A program made the position numbers and the translations under genes. From Anaerolineae bacterium (GTDB lineage: Bacteria; Chloroflexota; Anaerolineae; Aggregatilineales; Aggregatilineaceae): DNA of 11,040 bases. The notes beneath the pieces were generated by a model. It did not search any database, was not told the DNA's origin, and saw only the letters and a list, made by a program, of their open reading frames with translations. Positions 1 to 5,934 of the stretch are shown here, piece by piece. How positions within the stretch are numbered: position 1 is the stretch's first letter; every line of letters begins with the position of its first letter. The stretch lies in assembly GCA_020848665.1 (NCBI GenBank), contig JADLHR010000106.1:1-11040 (forward strand), given 5' to 3'.

Positions 1-629
1 AGCGTCGATCCGGCCAGCGCCTTCACCTGCTCGATTGCGCTGTCCAGATCGCCGCCGATCAGCGCCGCGCCGATAGCGTCGTCAGCAGCGTTGAGCAGCC
101 CGCCATCGGCCAGCAGCATCATCTGGCCGGGCGCCAGCGTATAGCGCGCCAGTTGAAGGTCCGGCCCGGCGCCAGCGCCCAGCGGCAGCAGAGTCGTTTC
201 AAGCGGATCGTGACGATCAGCGGGCAGAAAGTGCACCGCGTCGGGCTGCGTCAGCGCGCCGAGAGCGGCCCCGGCGCGCGCGGCGTAAAGCTGGTCGTCG
301 CGCAGTGCCAGCGCGAGGGCGTCCACGCGCAGGGCGTCGTTCTGCGCCAGGGTGTGAATCGCGCTCAGCGCCTCGCGCAGGCCGCCGGTGATCCCGCCGC
401 CGCTGCCGAAGTACACATCTGCCGCCAGCCGTGAAAGCCCCTCTAATTGTGTGGCGGACGCGTGCGTCCCGGCAAACGGAGTCACCAGAATGAAGAACGT
501 ATCCCCGGCGCGGGCGCGCGCGGCGCGATGCGGCGCCAGCTCGGCCAGCGCGCCCGGCGGCGCGATGCTGACCGTCCGGCCACCGACAATCAACAGGTGC
601 TGGATATAGGCTCGCAGTTCGGCTGTCAT
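1..629 (-). CDS. PP2C-like (PPM phosphatase-fold) protein, divergent; C-terminus beyond window
   Basis: About 209 residues are visible from an ATG at 629; the frame is open to the left edge, so the C-terminus is missing. The pattern loosely follows the PPM/PP2C fold: an early strand with TFFILVTPF (about residues 44-52), a glycine-rich turn GSGGGITGGLREAL (about 74-87) where the first helix normally begins, a strand pair LALALRDDQLYAARAGAALG resembling the core strands around the usual GDSR segment, and LAPGQMMLLADGGL resembling the usual 'GDRLLLCSDGL' strand. The metal-binding DGxGG motif of active PP2C enzymes is not visible: the early position reads TPFAGTH. The DSR acid is also absent; only the D of ADGG near residue 176 remains. 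A signalling or regulatory role is therefore inferred, without confident phosphatase activity. There is no signal peptide or membrane segment in the visible part. It is separated from its upstream neighbour by a repeat-bearing gap and probably has its own promoter. The family call is tentative. Confidence 0.55.
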   Translation of the reverse strand, partial: MTAELRAYIQHLLIVGGRTVSIAPPGALAELAPHRAARARAGDTFFILVTPFAGTHASATQLEGLSRLAADVYFGSGGGITGGLREALSAIHTLAQNDALRVDALALALRDDQLYAARAGAALGALTQPDAVHFLPADRHDPLETTLLPLGAGAGPDLQLARYTLAPGQMMLLADGGLLNAADDAIGAALIGGDLDSAIEQVKALAGST

Positions 630-662
630 TCCGGTCCGTGTCCCTGCTGGCTGCACGCCTTC

Positions 663-668
663 ATTTTA
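663..668 (-). promoter_or_regulatory. Possible -10 hexamer TAAAAT for the PP2C-like gene
   Basis: On the minus strand TAAAAT (one mismatch to TATAAT) lies 34 bp upstream of the ATG at 629, in an otherwise GC-rich stretch. No convincing -35 hexamer lies 16-18 bp upstream, where the sequence is C-rich. The ribosome-binding region just before the ATG (ACCGGA) is also weak. The edge of the MITE-like element starts only about 30 bp upstream of this hexamer, so the insertion may have altered upstream promoter sequence. Confidence 0.3.
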
Positions 669-697
669 CCCTAGAAGGGGACGCGGGGCACGCGGCG

Positions 698-886
698 CTA
701 GGGCGTGTTATGCACTTACGCCCAAGAAAAGCCCCCCATCCCCCGGCCCCTTGCCCCCAAAATGAGGGAAGGGGAGACCGCTCTGGTTTTTTCCTTCCCT
801 CGTTCTGGGGGAAGGAACCGACCGGAGGTCGGAAGGATGGGGGGATGGCCTGGAAACCAGACCACGAAGTGCATAACAGCCTCTAG
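698..886. mobile_element. MITE-like palindromic element with terminal inverted repeats, flanked by CTAG
   Basis: The ends are inverted copies of one another. TGTTATGCACTT (706-717) is exactly matched by AAGTGCATAACA (867-878). With three mismatches the similarity extends outward to a CTAG on each side (698-701 and 883-886). If TA is the duplicated target (699-700 and 884-885), the element is 701-883, or 183 bp, with 17-bp terminal repeats beginning GGGCG on the left and GAGGC on the right. The interior is a long imperfect inverted repeat with no coding potential. Short non-coding elements with terminal repeats and a short duplication are typical of MITEs mobilised in trans by a transposase. 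A TA or CTAG target would fit IS5-group elements, but that assignment is inferred. Because CTAG is its own reverse complement, target duplication and inverted-repeat tip cannot be told apart here. No transposase gene is in the window. Confidence 0.65.
749..832. repeat. Inner inverted repeat (hairpin arms) of the MITE-like element plus a small hairpin
   Basis: Arm 749-772 (CCTTGCCCCC...GAGGGAAGG) is closely complementary to arm 793-815 (CCTTCCCTCG...GGGGGAAGG), leaving a loop of about 20 nt that contains TTTTTT. Beyond the right arm, CCGACC (818-823) and GGTCGG (827-832) form a perfect 6-bp stem with a 3-nt loop. Outside these, CCCCCCATCC on the left is answered by GGATGGGG on the right. Transcribed RNA from either strand would fold into a long hairpin. 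Confidence 0.6.
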
Positions 887-1004
887 AGAGCTAAGAACAG
901 CGGAAGACAGCGAAAAGCGGCAAAGAACGGTCAGAAAGAAACCACACGCGCTGCGCAGGCCAGGCCAGGAAGGCCGGAATATCCAAAGGAGAAGCGCAAC
1001 GACG
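887..1004. other. Intergenic stretch with purine-rich degenerate repeats
   Basis: No gene is visible here. From about 887 to 943 the plus strand is strongly purine-rich and contains imperfect reiterations of an AAGAAC/AAAGCGG-type word (for example AAGAACAGCGG at 893-903 and AAAGAACGG at 922-930). The rest (944-1004) is GC-rich, with short GGCC palindromes downstream of the 3HCDH stop codon but no T-tract of the kind expected in an intrinsic terminator. This may be debris of an older interspersed repeat next to the MITE-like element. Confidence 0.4.
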
Positions 1005-1763
1005 CTACACCGCATCGTACTTGTAGAAGCCGCGCCCGGTCTTTTTGCCGAGATGCCCGGCGTAGACCTTCTGGCGCAGCAGCGGCGCGGGGCGATACCG
1101 CTCGTGGCCCCAGTAGCGCAGCAAGCCTTCGAGCGTGCCGAGCACCACGTCCAGCCCGATCTCGTCAGCCCAGGTCAGCGGGCCACGCGGCGCGTTCATG
1201 CCCAGTTGCAGCGCGAGGTCCAGGTCCTCGACCGTCACGCCGGTTGCCGCCATGACGCGCACAGCCTCGTTGATCCAGCTACACACGATCCGGGGACGGG
1301 CCAGCCCGGCGCTGTCCGGCACGCGCACGACCTCGAAGCCGAGGTCCTCCCAGAAGCGCCGGGCGTGCGCCGCGATCTCGAAATCGGTTTGCAGCGCGGG
1401 CGCGAACTCGACCATGCCGGCCACCGTGATCGGCGGCAGCAGGCCATAGCCCACCACGCGCGCCGGGTGATCGGTCCAACTGGCGATCTCGGTCGCGCTG
1501 GCCGACAGCGCGCTGACCAGCAGAGGCGCGTCGGGCGGCAGGTTGACCTCAACGCCTTCCACCAGCCACAGCTTGGCGGTCTGCGACTCGTTCAGGCTTT
1601 CGATAGCAAGCTGGCAGCGCGTCGCGGCGCGCACCATCCGGTCCAGCGCGGCCTGATCCTGCAAATCATCCGCCAGAAACAGATCGACCTTGTGATCGCG
1701 CGCACGGCACAGCCCGGCCAGCGTATCGACAAACGGCACTTCGCCGACGATCAGGACGCGCAT
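1005..1763 (-). CDS. Degenerate 3-hydroxyacyl-CoA dehydrogenase paralogue (3HCDH C-terminal domain intact)
   Basis: A protein of 252 residues. The C-terminal half (about 155-252) is a good 3HCDH C-terminal domain, with INEAVRVM, LQLGMNAPRGPLTWADEIGL (188-204 region), RYRPAPLLRQ and a GKKTGRGFYKYD ending typical of 3-hydroxybutyryl-CoA dehydrogenases. The N-terminal half is short and eroded: the first strand MRVLIVG is followed by EVPFVD, so the dinucleotide-binding GxGxxG is absent. In the catalytic segment, VVGYGLLP (103-110) replaces the family's 'IGLHFFNP', putting Gly107 where the catalytic His belongs. MVEF (117-120) keeps the Glu, and ARPR near 155-158 replaces the 'SNR' that carries the active-site Asn. 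Independent NAD-dependent activity is therefore unlikely. The ATG lies 5 bp after the stop of the full-length paralogue, so the two are cotranscribed and may act together. Alternatives are a heterodimer partner, an acyl-CoA-binding or regulatory subunit, or a decaying duplicate. Confidence 0.8.
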   Translation of the reverse strand: MRVLIVGEVPFVDTLAGLCRARDHKVDLFLADDLQDQAALDRMVRAATRCQLAIESLNESQTAKLWLVEGVEVNLPPDAPLLVSALSASATEIASWTDHPARVVGYGLLPPITVAGMVEFAPALQTDFEIAAHARRFWEDLGFEVVRVPDSAGLARPRIVCSWINEAVRVMAATGVTVEDLDLALQLGMNAPRGPLTWADEIGLDVVLGTLEGLLRYWGHERYRPAPLLRQKVYAGHLGKKTGRGFYKYDAV

Positions 1764-1768
1764 ACCGC

Positions 1769-2635
1769 CTACTTTTCCGCGCGGGATACGGCGCCGGGAA
1801 GGTCGTAAAAGCCGCTCGCCTGCTCGCCGCCGATGCGCCCAGCCTCGACCAGCCGCTCCAGGCGCGGGTGCGGGCGGTACGGCGCGGCGTAGTAGGTCGC
1901 TTCGAAGATCGCCCGGCTGAGGGTAAGAGTCGCTTCCACACCGAGATCGTCGATCAGATGAAACGGCCCCAGCGGGAACCCGGCGGCTTCCATCAGGCGG
2001 TCAATCGTCGTGATCTCCAGGCCGCCATCATCCAGCAGATGCAGCGCCTCGCCGGTGTACGCCTGCGCGACGCGATTGACGATCTGGCCCGGCATATCGG
2101 GCACGATCAGCGGCGTCTTGCCGATGGCACGCAGGAACGTCTGCGCGCGGTCCACCACGTCGGGGCTGGTGCGCGCGCCGCGCACGACCTCGACCAGCCG
2201 CATCTGGTGCGCCTGCCGGGCGAAGTGCAGCCCGATTACGCGCTCCGGGCGGCGCGTCCCGGCGGCGATCGTTGTGATCGACAGCGCGTGCGAGGTTGTC
2301 CCCAGAATCGTGCTGGCCGGGACAATCTCGTCCAGCGCGCTGAACACTGCCCGTTTCAGCGCCAGATTGTCGCTGACCGCCTCGATCACGATCGCGGCCC
2401 CGGCGCAGCCTTCGAGCGTCCCTGCCAGGGAGAACACGCGCCGCGCCCGGCGTGCCCGCGCCCGGTCCAGCGTCCCGCGCGCTACGTCGCGATCAAGCGC
2501 GCGGCTGACGCGGTCCAGCGCCCGGCGCATGGCGGACTCATCGGCATCGTGCAGCGTCACCTGAGTCGCGTTGAGCGCAACGGCCTGCGCAATCCGCGCC
2601 CCGGCCGTGCCCGCGCCGACAATCGCGATGTGCAT
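1769..2635 (-). CDS. 3-hydroxyacyl-CoA dehydrogenase family protein, NAD-dependent
   Basis: At 288 residues this is the normal size for single-domain-pair 3-hydroxybutyryl/hydroxyacyl-CoA dehydrogenases, which oxidise L-3-hydroxyacyl-CoA to 3-ketoacyl-CoA in beta-oxidation or run in reverse in butyrate-type pathways. The N-terminal Rossmann fold has VGAGTAG (6-12), and an acid after strand two (Asp30) fits NAD rather than NADP. His137 (GLHF), Glu149 (LVEVV) and Asn187 (IVNR) match the family's catalytic set. The C-terminal domain runs from about 185 to 282 and ends in SGFYDL. Two departures stand out: after the His the sequence is FARQAHQM rather than FFNPVPVM, and the serine-rich loop reads TTSHALSI. 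The substrate may therefore not be a standard acyl-CoA; related folds include lambda-crystallin/gulonate dehydrogenase-like enzymes. The start at 2635 was chosen over a GTG at 2659 because it directly begins the Rossmann strand and has a strong Shine-Dalgarno sequence. It is first of a two-gene unit. Confidence 0.88.
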   Translation of the reverse strand: MHIAIVGAGTAGARIAQAVALNATQVTLHDADESAMRRALDRVSRALDRDVARGTLDRARARRARRVFSLAGTLEGCAGAAIVIEAVSDNLALKRAVFSALDEIVPASTILGTTSHALSITTIAAGTRRPERVIGLHFARQAHQMRLVEVVRGARTSPDVVDRAQTFLRAIGKTPLIVPDMPGQIVNRVAQAYTGEALHLLDDGGLEITTIDRLMEAAGFPLGPFHLIDDLGVEATLTLSRAIFEATYYAAPYRPHPRLERLVEAGRIGGEQASGFYDLPGAVSRAEK

Positions 2636-2640
2636 ACTGT

Positions 2641-2647
2641 CTCCTCT
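2641..2647 (-). promoter_or_regulatory. Ribosome-binding site fixing the 3HCDH start
   Basis: AGAGGAG on the minus strand lies 5 nt before the ATG at 2635. It falls inside the frame that would follow from the upstream GTG at 2659, which argues against that longer start. Confidence 0.75.
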
Positions 2648-2668
2648 GGAAGCGCCCACCCGTGAGTA

Positions 2669-2697
2669 ATAGTAGTGTGTAGGCGCGTGATCGGCAA
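2669..2697 (-). promoter_or_regulatory. Possible promoter of the 3HCDH gene pair
   Basis: TTGCCG (2697-2692) and TACTAT (2674-2669) on the minus strand are spaced by exactly 17 bp. Each matches the sigma-70-type consensus at four of six positions. It sits in the short gap after the glycosyltransferase stop and would give a leader of roughly 25-30 nt carrying the AGAGGAG site. No terminator separates it from the upstream genes, so read-through from the long kimA unit is also possible. Confidence 0.4.
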
Positions 2698-2717
2698 GGA
2701 ACGCCGCGTTTTGACGC

Positions 2718-3851
2718 TCAGATCGAGGGTCGCCGCCCGGCGATCAGGTCGTCGTAGCAGGCGATCAGCTCGTCCATCATCGCGGGCCACGCCTGCGACT
2801 CGGCGAAGCGGCGCGCGTTGTGGCCCATCTCGATGCGCCGGGCCGGGTCCGACGCAACCGCCCGCACGCCGTCGATCAGGCCGCGCCCGTCGCCCACCTC
2901 GAACAGGTAGCCGTTGACACCGGGCGTGATCACGTCGTCCGCGCCGCCGACTCGTGCGCTGACAACCGGCAGCCCGGCGGCCATCGCCTCGACCAGCACC
3001 AGGCCGAACGTTTCCATCGCGGAGGGGAAAACGAAGATGTCCGCGCTGGCGAAGGCCGACGACAGGTCCTCGCCGGACAGATAGCCCATGAAGGTCGCCG
3101 GAGCGCCCGCGAAACGCGCCTCAAGCTCGGCGCGGGCTGGACCGTCGCCCACGATCGCCAGCCGCGTGCCGGGGATCGTGTCCAGCGCCGGGCGGATCAG
3201 GCCGATCTGCTTCTCGGACGACAGGCGCCCGACGTAGAGCAGCAGCGTGTCGGCGGGATGGCCGCCGCTCAGCCGGTGGCGCATGGCTGATGTGCGATGG
3301 CGCGGGTGAAAACGCCCGGCATCGACGCCGCGCCGCCACAGCCCGACCTCGCGCACGCCATGCGCGCGCAACGCGCTCTGCATCCGGCGTGAGGGCGCGA
3401 GCGCGTAATCCGCCGCGTTGAAATTCGCGCGTGTGTACCACCACACGGCCCGCTCCAGAAAGCCCAGCCCGAAATACTGCATCATGGTCGCCAGGTCGAG
3501 ATGAAATGAGGCCAGCGCCGGCACGCTGAGACGCTTCGCCATCAGCAGGCCGCCGGTGCCGACCAGCGCGGGGTGGATGAAATGGGCGATATCGGGGCGA
3601 AAAGCTTTGACGGCACGATAGGTACCCGGCGTAGGCGGACCAATCCGCAGCTCCGGATAGAGCGGCAGGCGCACGCCCGGCACGCCGATCACCGGGCGGC
3701 CCCGGTAGGCCGTGATCCGCCGGTCGAGGCGCGGCGCGATCACGGCGAAGTCCACACCGCGCTCGATCAGGTGATCCATCAGCAGGACGAGCACCGTAAC
3801 GATGCCGTCTACCTTCGGCAAGAAGGTCTCGGTAAACAGCGCGACACGCAT
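2718..3851 (-). CDS. GT4-family glycosyltransferase (GT-B fold), mannosyl- or glycolipid-transferase-like
   Basis: At 377 residues it has the usual length for a GT4 enzyme. The N-terminal Rossmann domain starts ALFTETFLPKVDGIVTVL (4-21), the glycine-containing opening typical of the subgroup that includes MgtA/PimB-like mannosyltransferases and SqdX/digalactosyl-type glycolipid synthases. The C-terminal domain begins near 200 with LLLYVGRLSSEK (203-214), where Arg209 and Lys214 are the donor-phosphate ligands, followed by AIVGDGP (222-228). The retaining-GT E-x7-E motif is present as Glu280 and Glu288 in SAMETFGLVLVEAMAAG. The enzyme would transfer a sugar from a nucleotide donor, probably to a lipid or glycan at the cytoplasmic face of the membrane; donor and acceptor cannot be read from sequence. 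It follows the membrane-anchored hydrolase fusion by 56 bp without a terminator and is likely the last gene of the kimA unit. The sequence before the ATG has no clear Shine-Dalgarno. Confidence 0.88.
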   Translation of the reverse strand: MRVALFTETFLPKVDGIVTVLVLLMDHLIERGVDFAVIAPRLDRRITAYRGRPVIGVPGVRLPLYPELRIGPPTPGTYRAVKAFRPDIAHFIHPALVGTGGLLMAKRLSVPALASFHLDLATMMQYFGLGFLERAVWWYTRANFNAADYALAPSRRMQSALRAHGVREVGLWRRGVDAGRFHPRHRTSAMRHRLSGGHPADTLLLYVGRLSSEKQIGLIRPALDTIPGTRLAIVGDGPARAELEARFAGAPATFMGYLSGEDLSSAFASADIFVFPSAMETFGLVLVEAMAAGLPVVSARVGGADDVITPGVNGYLFEVGDGRGLIDGVRAVASDPARRIEMGHNARRFAESQAWPAMMDELIACYDDLIAGRRPSI

Positions 3852-3907
3852 TGCAGCCGCACGTGCCCCGCCGACTCGGAGCGCGGGGGTCGTCGTCCGG
3901 CGCCGCG

Positions 3908-5266
3908 CTAGGCGGCGCGGATCGCGTCCAGGATGCGGCGTAGCGCGCGCCGCCCGTCCTCGGTCATCTGCCGCGCCTCGCCTTCGACCAGCACAACCTC
4001 GACCGTGTGGCCCTGCGCGCGCAGCGCGTCGATTTCGGGCTGCGTGGTCTCGGCCAGCGTGTCCGAGGCGCTAAAGACGAGCGTCAGCGGTGGCACCGGC
4101 ATGCCTTCGCCTTCGCGCGGCTCCGGTACGAAGATGCCGGATGGTGACTCCGCGACCGCTGCATAGACCTGCTCAGGATGCGCCGCGAGAAAAGCGGTTG
4201 CCAGCCGCGCGCCCTGGTCGTAGCCGTAGAGCGCCACACCCTCGGCGCTGACCGCATAGGCTTCGCGGACATGCGCGACAATCTCGCTCAGTCCTTCGAG
4301 CGCCCCGGCGCGGCTGTCGGGCGCACCGGACAGGGCGCTCGCCATGTCGAGGTTCGGCGCGACCAGCAGCGCACGCTCGTCATCGGCCAGGTCGATCAGC
4401 TCTGGCGTGAGCATGTCCTCGCCAGTCGCCCCGCCGCCGTGCAGCGCGACGATCACCGCCCAGCCGCCAGCCGGGATCACGCCGGATGGCTCATAGAGAT
4501 AATACGTGCGGCCGCCGGGCAGGCTGCGCTCGTCCTCGGTCAGGCGCCAGACGGTGTAGCGGTGGCGCACACTATCGATCGCGTCGCCGTCCACAATCCA
4601 CCACACGGTCAGCGCCAGCGCGCCGAGCGCCAGGAACAGCGCCAGCGCCGCCAGAACCGGCCCCAGCGCGCAGCCGCGCTGCCGGATCACGCGCCGCTGG
4701 GCGGCGACCGCTGCGCGAAACGCCGCCTGCCGCCGCTCCGGGTCAAGCAGGGTGCGGATTGCGGCGCGGGGCGGCGCGCCAAGCACCTCGCTCGCCAGCG
4801 TGATGAAAACTGGCTCATTCGCCAGCCCCGGATCGGCGTGCAGCGCGAGCGCCAATTCCTTAATCGCGCGCGCCTGCTCGCCGCTTTCGGACAGGCTGCG
4901 CGCCGAACGAAAATACGCTGCGCCGCGCTGCACGTCGGCAGGCGTAATCGCGGGCGCAGGCATCGGCGCGGGGGTCATGGCCGGAACGGCCGGCGTGACC
5001 GGCGAGGAGATCGCGTCCAGCGGGGCTGGCTCCAGCTCCGCGTCAGGCGGCGGCGCGACCGGCTCAGGCGCGGGCCGGTTCTCCTGCTGGATATAGCGCC
5101 CGGCCTGACGGGCCAGCTCGCGCAGCTCCGGCACCGGATCAGCGCGATAGACCTGCGCCAGCTCCGATAGCGCGGTGAGGTCCTTCGACCGGCCCAGCAC
5201 AATAATCGCTTTGCGGCGCACTGCCGGGTCAGCATTATGGAGTTGATCGACGAGTTGAGGGTCCAT
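3908..5266 (-). CDS. Membrane-anchored fusion: HEAT-like repeat, Pro-rich linker, helical/TPR-like region, TM helix, degenerate alpha/beta-hydrolase
   Basis: The protein has 452 residues from the ATG at 5266. Residues 1-60 look like a HEAT repeat pair (DPAVRRKAIIVLG, PVPELRELARQAG). Residues 62-108 are a Pro/Ala linker. Residues 110-195 are helical and TPR-like (AAYFRSARSLSESGEQARAI). A membrane helix spans about 200-226, with basic residues before it, so the N-terminal part should be cytoplasmic and the rest outside. The C-terminal domain (about 252-452) has an esterase/dienelactone-hydrolase-like fold with an HGGG oxyanion segment (276-279) and an acid at Asp402. The nucleophile elbow reads GYDQG (348-352), with Asp350 where Ser is expected, and no His occurs in the final segment (429-452) where the catalytic His should be. 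Hydrolytic activity is therefore doubtful; ligand binding or a non-enzymatic role is inferred. An in-frame extension upstream of 5266 would overlap the acetyltransferase and lacks domain similarity. The ribosome-binding site is weak. Confidence 0.78.
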   Translation of the reverse strand: MDPQLVDQLHNADPAVRRKAIIVLGRSKDLTALSELAQVYRADPVPELRELARQAGRYIQQENRPAPEPVAPPPDAELEPAPLDAISSPVTPAVPAMTPAPMPAPAITPADVQRGAAYFRSARSLSESGEQARAIKELALALHADPGLANEPVFITLASEVLGAPPRAAIRTLLDPERRQAAFRAAVAAQRRVIRQRGCALGPVLAALALFLALGALALTVWWIVDGDAIDSVRHRYTVWRLTEDERSLPGGRTYYLYEPSGVIPAGGWAVIVALHGGGATGEDMLTPELIDLADDERALLVAPNLDMASALSGAPDSRAGALEGLSEIVAHVREAYAVSAEGVALYGYDQGARLATAFLAAHPEQVYAAVAESPSGIFVPEPREGEGMPVPPLTLVFSASDTLAETTQPEIDALRAQGHTVEVVLVEGEARQMTEDGRRALRRILDAIRAA

Positions 5267-5298
5267 TGGCGCGTCTTGATTCCCTTTCTCCGATGCGA

Positions 5299-5934
5299 TC
5301 AGAAGGGCGGCTCGACCAGCCGTTTCTCCATCAGGTGCCAGTGAGCAATGCCGAAAAACAGCCGCGTCAGCGCGCTGCGGCGTGTCCGCGCGATGGTGAA
5401 GCCCGCCTTTTCGTAGAGATGAAGCGCGACCTGGTTGTTGGCCGCGACCCACAGCGTCAGACGCACCCGGCGGCGCTCGCGCGTCCAGGCTTCGGCGCGC
5501 GCCAGCAGCAGCGTCGCCACCCCCTCGCCGCGACAGTCCCGCGCGACGCCCAGATCGCTGATATGCGCATCCGCCAGATCAGGCTTATGATCGAGGCCGA
5601 TAACCCACAGCATCAACGAAGCGCGCAGCGTGCGCAGCAGCCCCAGCTCGCGCACCGAAGCCCGCTCGAAGGCCGACAACTCGGCGGAAGTATACTGCAT
5701 TGGCTCGATCAGCAGCGTCCCGATGATCCGCCCGGCCCGCTCCGCCACCAGAATCCCATCGTAGCCGCGCGCGACCGGCCCCTGGTACAGCGCCTCCAGC
5801 ACGGCGCGGACCTCGTGCGGCTTGTGGCTGAAGATGGCGCGCATCTTGTCGCTGAATGCATCCTCCAGCACAGCGGACATGCCCGGCAGATCAACCGGGC
5901 GCGCGGCTCGAACCTCGGTCGAAAGCAGCGTCAC
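5299..5934 (-). CDS. GNAT-family N-acetyltransferase
   Basis: At 211 residues this is an acetyl-CoA-dependent GNAT acetyltransferase. The N-terminal strand and helix are STEVRAARPVDLPGMSAVL (5-23). The acetyl-CoA pyrophosphate-binding motif A is ISDLGVARDCRGEGVATLLL (125-144), with the R-x-x-G-x-A signature at 135-140. Motif B is NNQVALHLYEKAGF (166-179), with the usual Tyr174. A basic stretch follows (ARTRRSALTRL). The substrate is unknown; an amino group on a small molecule, peptide or protein N-terminus is typical. The GTG start at 5934 overlaps the Nudix stop as GTGA, and a GGAG lies 8 nt upstream. A longer frame reaching further upstream would lie wholly inside the Nudix gene and adds a low-complexity Ala/Gly tail, so it was rejected. 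Translation is probably coupled to the Nudix gene. The next gene follows after 32 bp. Confidence 0.87.
   Translation of the reverse strand: MTLLSTEVRAARPVDLPGMSAVLEDAFSDKMRAIFSHKPHEVRAVLEALYQGPVARGYDGILVAERAGRIIGTLLIEPMQYTSAELSAFERASVRELGLLRTLRASLMLWVIGLDHKPDLADAHISDLGVARDCRGEGVATLLLARAEAWTRERRRVRLTLWVAANNQVALHLYEKAGFTIARTRRSALTRLFFGIAHWHLMEKRLVEPPF

Noticed and set aside
945..1004. Possible terminator after the 3HCDH pair
   Set aside because: Short GGCC and CTGCGCAG palindromes are present, but no long stem is followed by a T-tract on the minus strand.
705..1808. Long plus-strand open frame across the repeat and the second 3HCDH gene
   Set aside because: It reads through the MITE-like element and antisense to a recognisable gene. 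Its translation is Arg/Gln/Pro-rich with no domain, as expected for a shadow in GC-rich DNA.
4178..5170. Plus-strand open frame opposite the HEAT/hydrolase fusion
   Set aside because: Low-complexity Arg/Gly-rich translation, no ribosome-binding site and antisense to a multi-domain gene.
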